A stretch of DNA of 64,000 bases, taken from positions 380,501 through 444,500 of the forward strand of contig NC_053412.1 in the NCBI RefSeq assembly GCF_016859285.1. Reading direction: 5' to 3'. Within the stretch, counting starts at the first letter, position 1; every line of letters begins with the position of its first letter. Origin of the DNA: Xiphias gladius (Eukaryota > Chordata > Actinopteri > Istiophoriformes > Xiphiidae). Made by a program: the position numbers and the translations under genes. The notes beneath the pieces were generated by a model. That model searched no databases. It was not told where the DNA came from and saw nothing but the letters and a program-made list of their open reading frames with translations. Positions 27,101 through 37,400 of this stretch are shown here, piece after piece.

Positions 27101-28369
27101 AGGTGTGAAAGTCGCTCTGTGTTGAATCAAGTTCAACTTCTTTGTCTCATTAAAATTAGATTAGCTTTGTTTTTGAGTAAATTGCTGATGTCAGTGAAAA
27201 TATCAACTCAAGAAGACAGTAGAAGTTGTGTCCTACAGAAGCCCTACAGGGTTTCAGACGGAAAATGTTTGTTAAATCGTTTCTTTATTGAATAAGTCAT
27301 CTGTGCCCTCAAAAGATTCCCTCAGGTTACTAATTTGCATAGAGGTTCAAAACAAATCCTACCTTCGGGTCCACTTATTCGCTCTTTAAGAAGCTTTTAA
27401 CCACATCTGAATGTTTTAGTGTCAAACTGCTCATGTGTGGCATGATTATACTTATTGTGTTCCTTTGCTTCAGTAACTAATATCCTCCTATTATTAAATT
27501 CATTCTCTGAAATTATTCATGCAGGACTTTAAATCCCTTAAATTAAAGGTGTAAAAGTGATAAATGGACCTTGAGATGAGCTCCTGCTTTTAATCCGTGA
27601 CATAAATAAACTTGATTTGTTCCTCAGTTTAGGAATTCATACATTCATGTTACTACATTCGATCCCTACTAAATCCTGACTCCAATTCATGTAATTAATT
27701 GTAATTTATTTCCTTCATGTTTACGGTGTTAAATTCTCACCTTTGTTCCATTTATCACTCCCCTACTCTCATTAAGGACTGAGATGTGTGGTTATCCTTT
27801 AATCTCCCGTAAATGCATTTTAGGACATTAGAGCTTGTTTCACTGTAAAACCTTGTGATCCAGTTCATAAAATCTCAACTTGAAGCTTGTGAAGTTCTTC
27901 CTGATCAGAATAACAAAATAACTGCACACATTTCGAGGAAGCTCATAATGTGTTCCCTCAAATCTAACTGAAGGGTCTAAATGTCTTTACCGGAGGACTG
28001 AAGTGTTTTCTGCGCACAGATTGGACAATTTTGAGTATCATTTGTAATATGATGGTACGAATTACTAATGCGACGATACTATCTACCTATAATTCACCGC
28101 ATTAAACCTCTGTTTCCGTCTACATTCATGACTGACTGTTGTGTGTCCGTTGTCCAGGAGAGAAGCCGTTCTCGTGTCCTGAATGCGGTAAATGTTTGAG
28201 GAGGAAGTTTGACCTGAAGAAACACATGTTGTCCCACAGCAACATTCGCCCCTACGCCTGCATCTACTGCCCCAAGAGCTACACCCGCAAGACTCACCTC
28301 AACAGACACCTGCTGACACACAGGACTACTGAGAGTGAAGTGGTGGTGGAGATGGGCGACGAGGCCTGA
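15122..28369 (+). CDS. TINF2 N-terminal domain plus C2H2 zinc finger protein
   Basis: Twelve coding exons: 15122-15125, 16896-17098, 19371-19445, 20449-20541, 21544-21642, 22374-22497, 22604-22919, 23735-23781, 23861-23985, 25037-25589, 26215-26670 and 28158-28369. They sum to 2307 bases, 768 residues plus TGA. Exon 1 supplies only ATGG, giving the start [20 protein letters not shown]. Residues 24-160 ([20 protein letters not shown] onward) resemble the TRFH-like N-terminal domain of TIN2, a shelterin scaffold protein. An acidic linker rich in Glu and Val follows. Thirteen zinc fingers follow: the first is C2HC-type and split by an intron, the rest are C2H2, several with TGER/TGEK linkers. 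Likely nuclear and DNA binding. Whether it acts at telomeres is unknown. If translation starts at the ATG at 16961, 23 residues are lost. Confidence 0.87.
15240..16450. repeat. Degenerate tandem repeat, about 250-base unit, in intron 1
   Basis: The words 'gccaaactccatgc' (near 15257, 15803, 16060 and 16309), 'agtcagatgtga' (15824, 16101) and 'acagatttgaaatta'-like text (15682, 16180) recur at about 250 bases or twice that. This indicates at least four diverged tandem units. Confidence 0.5.
16748..16882. repeat. Direct repeat, left copy, flanking exon 2
   Basis: Shares 'gtaaaccag', 'accaggacc', 'cagctaaatgggat' and 'cctactgtgacat' in the same order with 17667-17790. The two copies flank exon 2 of the zinc finger gene. 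Confidence 0.6.
17667..17790. repeat. Direct repeat, right copy, flanking exon 2
   Basis: Second copy of the segment at 16748-16882, about 920 bases downstream and in the same orientation. Confidence 0.6.
19547..19610. repeat. Near-perfect 64-base palindrome
   Basis: Arms 19547-19577 and 19580-19610 are exact reverse complements over 31 bases, with one mismatched pair at the centre. The right arm begins a copy of the fish 'agggctgcaattgag... gattaatc' repeat, so the structure looks like two repeat ends joined head to head. It lies in intron 3 of the zinc finger gene. Confidence 0.85.
19590..19860 (+). repeat. Interspersed 'agggctgcaa... gattaatc' repeat
   Basis: Matches the general layout of an abundant fish repeat: 'agggctgcaattga', 'ttgattaatcattttgtcta', 'caaggtgacatcttcaaatg', 'attatcagaatagcagcaga', 'gactaatcgttgaggctcta'. 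Related copies are visible near 5040-5330, 6100-6375, 31730-32095, 57600-57830 and 59265-59415. Confidence 0.6.
21747..22025 (+). repeat. Dispersed repeat, copy 1
   Basis: Shares long near-identical blocks, in opposite orientation, with 45616-45807 and 61769-62085, including 'gttaaaagctgccgaacc' and 'tcactgcgataccgaagg'. It sits in intron 5 of the zinc finger gene. No coding capacity was recognised, so it is probably a non-autonomous mobile element. Confidence 0.75.
25130..25212 (+). repeat. In-frame 30-base repeat coding a proline/arginine-rich linker
   Basis: Exon 10 of the zinc finger gene has 30-base units encoding [20 protein letters not shown] and PRPLRT. The unit length keeps the frame, so copy number could change the linker between finger 1 and finger 2 without breaking the protein. 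Confidence 0.75.
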
Positions 28370-31300
28370 GATACGTGTCAGCATTTATCCTCCCATTAGG
28401 ACCTGTTTCTTCTCCTGTTGGTGCATTCTCCAGTTCCGTTTCATTAGAAAAAATGTGATGTTTTTTTGTTGTTTTTTTTTTTGCATGTTTTATGAGCTTT
28501 AATTCCAATGATCTGTTCTTTATTCCTGCGGGTTTCAACATTTATTTTTATGTCATGGACCTGTGGCGGTGCAGTTGTGAGCCTCTTTGTTTATCGTTTA
28601 TTTACTTTTTAATTTATAGGGGACAGTGCACTTTATTCAGCCTCTATCAGCATTAATGTGCCGGCGTCGGTTTAACAGCTGGTCTACGCCCGTGGTCTCG
28701 ACAAATCTCAAAAACTTACAAATGACAAAGAGCATTAACACGAGTTGATTGTCAGAAAATTCAGGGACAACAATTTTGTAATTAATTAATGGTTAAAGGT
28801 AAACAAAAAATCTTTGGTTCTGGCCTCTGCAACACGAGGATTCACTCTCAGTCTCTGTTTTATATCATGAATTGGTCATCTCTGGGTTCTCAGCTGCTGG
28901 TCGGACAGTTGACGACATCGCCTTCGACTCTGGGATCAGTTTTATGCTCTTTTCTGCCGTTTTATAAACCGAAAGGTTTAGATTTAACAAAAAAATTTGC
29001 CCACCAGACTTAAGAATAGTGGAAATAGTCTTTAGTTGCAGATAGGGTTGGGGTTCAGTGGAATTTTATCGAACCTGAATCAAATCTACTGGAATCCTTT
29101 TGAATTAATATTGCTCAGATGGTTTAACAGTAAATTTATGGGGCTATAAAGAAGCTAAAAGTGCTCTGCTGCACTGCTGGTTCTTCATACTCTGTGACCT
29201 TAATGTTGGTAGAAATAACTCTTCGAAGAACATTAGAAATCAGAATTCGGGCAGTGCAAAGGAGTAAAGAGTACATCCAGGGTTGGGGTTCGATAGCACT
29301 TTATCGAATCCAAATCCAGAATCACATCTCTCACTGAATCTGATCCACTTTAGCTTTCATCAAGTGCAAGTAACTAAATAGGTTCAGGAGTAAAAATAAG
29401 TAATTAGAAATGAAGCAAATTATAAATAAGTCTATGCCGGTTTTCAGTGGCATCTGCTAAATTAATCAACGGCAACATCAAGGAAGCCTAATTAATGTTG
29501 AAGACCTGTAGCTTCAACCTAACATGAGCTGAGCAGCAGACGATCTGAAATATAGATTATTGATTGACATTGATTGTTGTGTAACACAGTGAAATAACAG
29601 CTGGATACTTGAGCCAAATACTTTTACAGACAGAATGATGATTCGATTGATGGAGAAAATGCTGTGCAGAGTAATGTTTTGTTGCTTGCAGCCCTGGAGG
29701 AGAGATGGAAGCTGAATGGATCCAGGTATTTTGAAAGCATCAGTACGGAGGTTTTCCTAAACTGTTGCTGCTCACAGCGGCATCAAGACGATATGGTCAC
29801 TGAACTGGAAAACGAGTGGGACTGCGAGAGCTTAAGTTTGGTTTCTAGAGGTTTGGTGACTTCCATCAAAATGAAAAAGGGTAAATGCGATATCCTGTAT
29901 GCTTGTCTGTCCATGTTTGTTGTTTGGTTTTCAGGCACTGCTGCCAAGTTGCAAATGACGGACTCGTCATGGGACTCTAATGTTGACCTGAAGACAACTT
30001 ACCTTTGCTCTGAAATGACGTGGCTTTGGCCTGAAGCTGGATTGCCGGCCTCACGCTGAGGCTAATCGTGAAGCGGGATGTTTGTAGGTCAACGAGGTAA
30101 CTGTCAATCGCTGCGGCAGTTTAATGATTTATGATCTCTGATGTTTTGATGTCACTAATGTGTCCTGATGTGTGGCTTCCTCTGGAGCCGGCTGCACCAG
30201 CTCTTCCTGACTCCAAACTCAGCCTAGTTACAACATCACCAAATTAAAACAGGTGGTACAACACATAGTAGGTAGAATTCAGTCGTTGTCAAAACGCTGT
30301 CTAATAATGATATAAACTGGAATGACCAAAAAAACCATACTTCAGCTTACAAGACATTGTGCGCTCGCTCTGAATGCACCGTCGTCTACGTGACTGACGG
30401 TGGAGTTAAAAATCTTACTGATGAAGGTTGTACCAGCTCTGCAGAAGTCTTCACTCTTTAAAGCCACATTCGGACGGGGTTGGTGGGCTGAGTTTCTACT
30501 CTGCCTGCTGTGGTCAGTGACTCTAACACTGTGCCAGTCCCCGTTGTGACCTCCAGAGCCACGTCCTTGCTTTTTAAAGCGAGTTATTTTTCCCAGGAGA
30601 GCAAGACCCTGTAAGAGGCACAATAGCATATGCCACTAATATTTACCACCTCACATACACCAGTCCCCAGTACTGGAAGACCGATTTAGAGTTAAAGTAC
30701 AGATACCATGTAAGAAATTGCAGTACTCCATTAGTTAGAGCCCTGAATTCAAACATTTCCTTAAGCAAAACAGGCTTATGCAATTTTCCTGCTCAGATCA
30801 CATCCTGTAATTTGGAAATTTAATTTAATTTAAAATCCCGTCCAGGGAGACGAGTCAAATCACCGAGGGACCACAGGGAATATTTCATCCCCCACCTCCC
30901 GCTGCGATGTTAATCCTGGACAAATGGGGGCTCAAGACATTCCTCCAGTTTTGATGGTGCAACCGGATTTGGTAGAGCACTTGTCTGAAACTAAAGAGTG
31001 GTCAGTAAAAACTCGTCAAGAACTTTACAGACAAACTCACTGAAGGATTTAGGAATAGCTGGTGCAACCCAGTCCGGGTCCAGAGGCTTTCCAAGACAAA
31101 AGAAACTCTAAAATGTAAAAAATAAGTTATTTTCGTGTATTTGTACATCGACACTACTCATTTTAACCAGCTGGTAGACTGATTATTACCAGGCAGTAAA
31201 AAAGTGAGCGTTCAGTGGGAAACACAGTGTTTATGTTGCCATGGAGATTTTGTATCTGCGCTTTGCCTATATAAAAGCTGCTCTGTGAAATATTCAGATG

Positions 31301-31461
31301 TGACTTTTAACTGTTTATTTTCACAGGTTTTATTTGACAACACGTCCGTGAACTTAATCAGGCCAGAGGTAAGCGTGGTTGCTAGGATGTGAACAGACTT
31401 TATTTGCATTGTCCGGCTGGACAGTGAGAACAGGAAATGAAGAATGTTGGTTTTATTGTAC
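28370..31461. other. Convergent intergenic region, no gene recognised
   Basis: Lies between the zinc finger stop and the f2 stop and must hold both 3' ends. At 29041-29340 a word 'ggttggggttc' followed by 'tttatcgaa' occurs twice about 236 bases apart, suggesting repeat copies. A 131-residue frame at 29664-30059 has no recognisable domain. Confidence 0.55.
31452..31457 (-). terminator. Candidate f2 polyadenylation signal AATAAA
   Basis: Reverse complement reads AATAAA only four bases after the f2 TAA. A second AATAAA lies at 31400-31405. Either would give a very short 3' UTR. No transcript evidence is available here. Confidence 0.5.
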
Positions 31462-34400
31462 TTAGCGATTGCCTCCTCCTGTCCTCTCGATAACTTTCTT
31501 CATCCACCTGCCCATCCTGAAAAGGTGGGTGAAGAAGCCGTACTTTCCATCTCGGTCGCAGCCCTCGCCCCACGACACGATGCCAATCTGATACCAGCGG
31601 TTTTCAGCCAAGTACTGGATAGAAAAACAAAACAAAAAAGTCCACTTATCTACAAAGATTATTCTGCAACACTGAAGTCATTTATTGGCAGGATGGAATT
31701 TTTAGTAACTGGTGTATAATCTTTAGAGCTGAAACAATTAGTAGATCAGTCAATTAAAAAAAAACCCCACCAGCACCTTTTCTAATAATCAGTTAATCAT
31801 TTTAGTAATTTTCTAAGCAAAAATCACCAACATTTCCAGATTCCAGCCATGAGGATTTCCTGCTTGTTCTTTGTCATATGTGATAATAAACTGATTATCT
31901 TTACATTTTGACTGTTGGGTTGACAAAACAGGACATCTGAAGACATTACATTGGATTTTTTGGAAATTGTGGTTGGCTATTAAATTACTATATCATTTTT
32001 CTGACATTTCATAGACCAATAATTAAGCAGTAAATCAAGATCAAATTATCAACAGATTGATTGATAGTGAAAACAATTGTTATTTGCAGCCCTAGCTATT
32101 TTACTAACACTTTAAGTCTCCTATTTAGCTTTAAAAATCACTATATAAAGACGTAATAACTGGTTTCTAACAAACTGACGCAGCTGTGATCAGATCTCGG
32201 TGTTTATTAGTGTCTTTGTTAACAACTCTAACTCCTGCTGTGGACACACGTCAGTGGAGGCTGCTGGGTAAACAGATGATGAACGACAACATGGTAAAAC
32301 ACAGCTGGAACAATATAAAACCATTATATGGTATAAGCCAGCTATTACATGTTTATATACTGATTACAGAGGATAAATGTGGTGGGTTAAAGTGGAGTGT
32401 CTCTGGTTGTTATTCTTTTAGTAAGATGATTCTCACCTTCATCACAAACGGTCCACCACTGTCTCCCTCACAGGCGTCACCACGCTCGGTGTCATCTGGT
32501 TTAAAACCTGCAACACACACGGCCTGCGTTTGAATGGGAACCCTGGGAGGGTAACGTTTTAACACTAAACAGTGTTTGGTCCAGCTGAGAGTGATGGCAA
32601 TGTCATTAGTTCTGCAGTGATTTGCTCATAAACGAGAGTCCTGGTCCAATTAAAATGTTGACCTCATGATGTCATTAGAGGAAAAGTAAGAGGATCATCA
32701 AAGTTATTACAGCTCATCAGTGGCGGAAGAAGTAAACCGATCCTTAACTTTAATGGAAGTATTCATTCTTGAATGTAAAAATACTCTGATATAAGTAAAT
32801 GTCCTGCATTCAAAATTTCACTTAAGCAAAAATACAAAGGCTTATCAGCTGAAATATACACAAGTATCAAAAGTAGACGTTCTAATTATGCAGAAGGGCC
32901 CCTTTCAAAGTGTTTTTTTTAATTATACAGTATGATATTTTATTGGGATGTAATTATTGATGCATTAATATTTAAGCGGCATTTAATGTTGAAGGTGGTT
33001 GAGGAAAAGTTCATTTTAAAATACTTTTTTTTTTTTACAGTATTTTGTAATAAAATCTAGACATGCAAAGTAAATCCAGCTGTGAAATACATACAGCGCA
33101 GCAGAAAGTACAACATCTCCCTCTGAAATGTAGTGAAGCTGACGCATAAAGTAGCATAAAATGGAAATCCTCAAGTAAAGTAAAGATACCTCAAAATTGT
33201 ACTTGAGTACAGTACTTAAGTAGATGTACTTTACTATCATCAGTGCAATTCCACCTGAGGGGAGCACGAATATCTGAACCAGATTTTGTGCCAATTTATC
33301 AATTAAATCTTGAGATATTTTAAACATAATTAAGAATTTTGATCTGCTGGTGGCACTAAGTGAAAAGTCAGAGCATTCATCCTCTGGGCAACATGAATGT
33401 CTGAACTAAATTTCATGGCAATACACCAGACAGTTGTAAAGACATTTCACTTAAAACTAAACATCAATCTCATGTTGGCGCTAGAAGAAATGGCACAAGG
33501 ATCACCAAAAGAATTCTGTGCCAATCGATGTTGTAGATGTTAAGATATTTTTATCCGATGACTGAAACTCTGACCTGTGGGTAGCAACAGGAAAATTCAG
33601 GGGACCACTATGATTCATCTTCTGGGGATCATGAATGTCTGAACAAAATTTCATAGATATAAATTCAGTAGTTGCCGTGACGTTTCAGTCTGGATCAAAG
33701 GAGTGGACCAACGCTGCTGCTAGCATGGCTAGATATAAAACGTAAAACCAATAATAAGCTGTCTGGTTTACACATTGTGTCTAACGTACGGAACAAATGT
33801 AGAAACGGAAATGTTACCAGCACAGAACATGTTGTCTGTGATCCGGACCGATGTGGAGCTGCGACAGATATTCTGGTCCACGATTGGTAGTTGGATTTGC
33901 TGGAGGGCATCGGGTAAATTTCTTGCTGATGGGCTCCAGGTTTCCTTTAGGTTCCCCCAACCAGTCACTCGCCCCTTGTAGCCCTCGGTCATCAGTCTGA
34001 CAGGGGCAAACACCTGTCAGATAACTCACAAAACCCCGTCACGATCCACAGGAAACCCAAACAAAGTAAAGGCCTCAGTTTGCCTCAAATCAACTAGTTT
34101 CTTCCGACATCATCTAAAGATAAAATTGCTTATACCTGTTCTGAAAGGCTACACTCGCAGGTGCAGTGAAAGCCCGCTGTCAGTAGGAGTAGGAAGACAC
34201 AACAAATCATTCAAATGGTGAAAACGGAGCTCACTTTCAGACGGTTTCTTCTTGAAGACATTCGACGTTGCACAGAAGTTTTGTGAAGAAGCTGCCTATG
34301 TTCTCACCTCCGTTTACCTGGGCAACCACCTCGCTCTGCAGTTCTTTTTTTTTTTTGACTTAACAGCTGTCAGTAAAATAAGGAGGAGAAGCATCCAACA

Positions 34401-37400
34401 GAGAGGGTGTTTCTGTTTGTCTTACATCCGGGCAACCTTCTTGTTGGGCAGGCAGATGGGGGAGATCTCATCGGTGAATGTGATTGGCCGTCTCACGCGC
34501 AGCAAAGCGATGTCACGGTTCAGATTTTCCCTCCAGTTGTACTTGGGATGGACAATGATTTCTTCAATCGCCACAATCTTCTCGATGCCACGCTCAAATC
34601 TGGAAAGTTATGTAAATATTCTGGTGAATCCACTGCACTTCTAATCTAAGAAATCATTTAGTCCATTTATATGGACTGGCTAGAAGCCTTACTTGGCCCT
34701 TTGGTGTTTTCCCAGGCGGACCAGTATGTCGTTGCTGGTGAAGTTCTTGTTCCAGGGCGGGTACAAGATGCAGTGAGCTGCAGTGACGATCCATTGATCA
34801 CTGACCAGACTGGCTCCACACAGCAGCTCCTGGGGGCTACGCTTGTACAGCATCACCTGCCTGCAAACAAGAAAACCCTGGTATGTTATTTTGTGACACA
34901 CACAAAAAAAAAGCCATGAGATCCCATTACAACCCTGAGATTTGCATGTTGCCAAAAACATTTTTCAATAGTTGGTGAATGTTTGTCTGAACAAGTAAAG
35001 ACCTTTGTCCTTAGTCTCACTGAAGATGCTCTTGTGAGGGTATTTTGGTGTGCTTTAAGCAGCCTATATAATTCTACCGGTCATCTTTTAAATACTGTTA
35101 GCAATAATGTTTATATAGTGTTGGTACTATGGTGTCGGGCTGTTATAAATGTAGTTACCATGGTGCTGAGGCCACCTCGGCTTCGTCGCCCCCAACGATG
35201 CGTTTTTCTCTCTTGGACTCCATTAGCTCGTCCTCCTTGGTGTCCTTCTTACCCTTCTTTTCAAACAGGGGGCGCTGTCCACACTCTGCAGCACAATCAG
35301 TCCATTACCCAGTCAATACGATGGTAAACCCGTCAGTTAACCAGTCATTAAGATGGTCAACCAGTCAGTTCACCAGTCAATACCAGTAAATCTGTTAAAA
35401 ACAACTGCAAAGTTTACTTACCATTTAACCATCTAAGCAGTCTGAAAACCTGTTTACGTGTTTCTCAGAAACATCGTTCATCTCCACAGTTTTAATCAAC
35501 CAGGCTTTAAACCAGCTAACCTGCTAAACAGCTAATAACTAATCAGATATTCAGTGCCCAAAAAAAAGTTATTAAACAAAGTACTTAAGCTGTATCTCCA
35601 CACTGGCTCACTTCAGACACGTACTACCCCAGTTAACCAGTCAGTGAATCAATGGAATCCAGTCAGTAAACCAGTTAACAAGCAATCAGCTGACCAGGCA
35701 GCCAGTTCATCTGTGAGTTTCCTTGCCATTTAACCATCCAACCAGTCAGTAAACCACCGTATCCACACTTTCAGTCAACCAGGTTGTAAATCAATTAACC
35801 AGTCAATATGTGTATTAACTAGTCAGTTAAGGGGTCAGCTAGCCAGTCAATTTGTCTGTTTACACACCAGTTGAATATTCAGTGTGTCACCATATTTTCA
35901 GTCAACGGGTTAGTATCAGTCACTGAACCAGCTAGCATTAATCAGTTAGTAAGATAACCAGTCGTTAAGCAGGTAATCCGTCAGCCAGTTACGGTACAAT
36001 GAATGGACTCACCGCTCTCTCCTTGTCCAAAGGTGCGAGGATTGAAAAACATCTTCCTGTTGGCACCCAAGACGGAGCGCTCCCTGCCTTCAGTCTCTGA
36101 CGTCAACACGTCGTCAGTCAACTGTTCCTCTGGGGGACAGGTAAGAGGCGGGTTGAGAGTAACACCTGTGCAATATTCCGAGGTCGTACTGGTACTCGTA
36201 GTGGATTTGTAGTCTTGTAGTGCTTACCACAGAGGTTCAGGTCACAGAAGTCGACCGTCACGTTTCCAGAGATCTCCACATAGCACCAGGGGCCCTCGGG
36301 GTCCTTGTCGGGATTACGGCACTTGTTGCCTTGCAGGATGACCTCGGGGACGAAGTCCTTGTCTTTGCTGAGGGCCACGACACGTGGTGATGACCACTGC
36401 AGACAGGTGTGGCCTGCCAGGGTAACATCCAGGTCACCTACGTAGTCTATGCCGTAGTTGGGTAAACACTCGCCAGTTTGGACCAGGTCAGGAGCCAGAG
36501 TGGGCGGGATAAAGACCTCGCCTTGAAAGAAAAAGAGAGAGCGAGCTTCATTAATGTCACTGATTGTGTTAACTATCACTACAGATTTTTAAATTCCTTT
36601 CTGTACGGCCGAAACCTGCAACCTTTATGCTCGCACTGTACAGATCAACTGACCGACCACGGCGTGGACCTCACGCTGATGGTAAACACTGAACAGCAGA
36701 GGCCACATCTATTAAACGCTGCTAAGAATCCATAGCGAAAGTTTAAAAGACAAAAAAAGCATCATTAACCACAAATGGTCAATGCAAAGCCCCTATGAAT
36801 ATTGACGTAGTCCACGTACTGTTCCTGTGGAGACTGGAGGCAGTGTTACGAGTCCGGCAGCGACGGCGGCTGACCACTCCACAAGTTAAACAAAGTGGTC
36901 AGACGGCACAGGGACACTGCAGCTCACCGCCAGGCTCTTGTTAAGCATGTTAATAGACGTGTGATGACATCCCACGCTCAGTATCTAAAAACGGCAGACA
37001 CAGTGTTCAACTCCAAAATCCAGCATACAGATGTTCCTCTCAATTTCACAGCTGGTGACGAGTGCAGGTGGCCGGAGAAGGCAGAGGGTGTGCGCAACTT
37101 GCCGATTATTTGATCCTTTCATCGCACGATGTGGTTGAGATGAAAAGAAATCAGGATATTGAGGGTTAAGAATCTGCCACCTGACACATCCTGGTATCAC
37201 CCTTGGCATTTCATTGTAAACCCCCGGCGCTCCTCTCTGAGCTCTGGGGGTTTGGGAATGTCGTGATGAGACCTGGGCAGGCGCTCGATAGTTAATAAAA
37301 GTTTAGTAATGAATCACAAACGTTGATGGTACATTTGAGTTGGCCTGTATCTTTTAAAACGGTGAGGTGCTTATGGAATAATGAGGGATTTACTACAAGC

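Noticed and set aside
29664-30059. 131-residue open frame
   Set aside because: No recognisable domain, no splice-linked partners, and it lies in the convergent 3' region between two genes.
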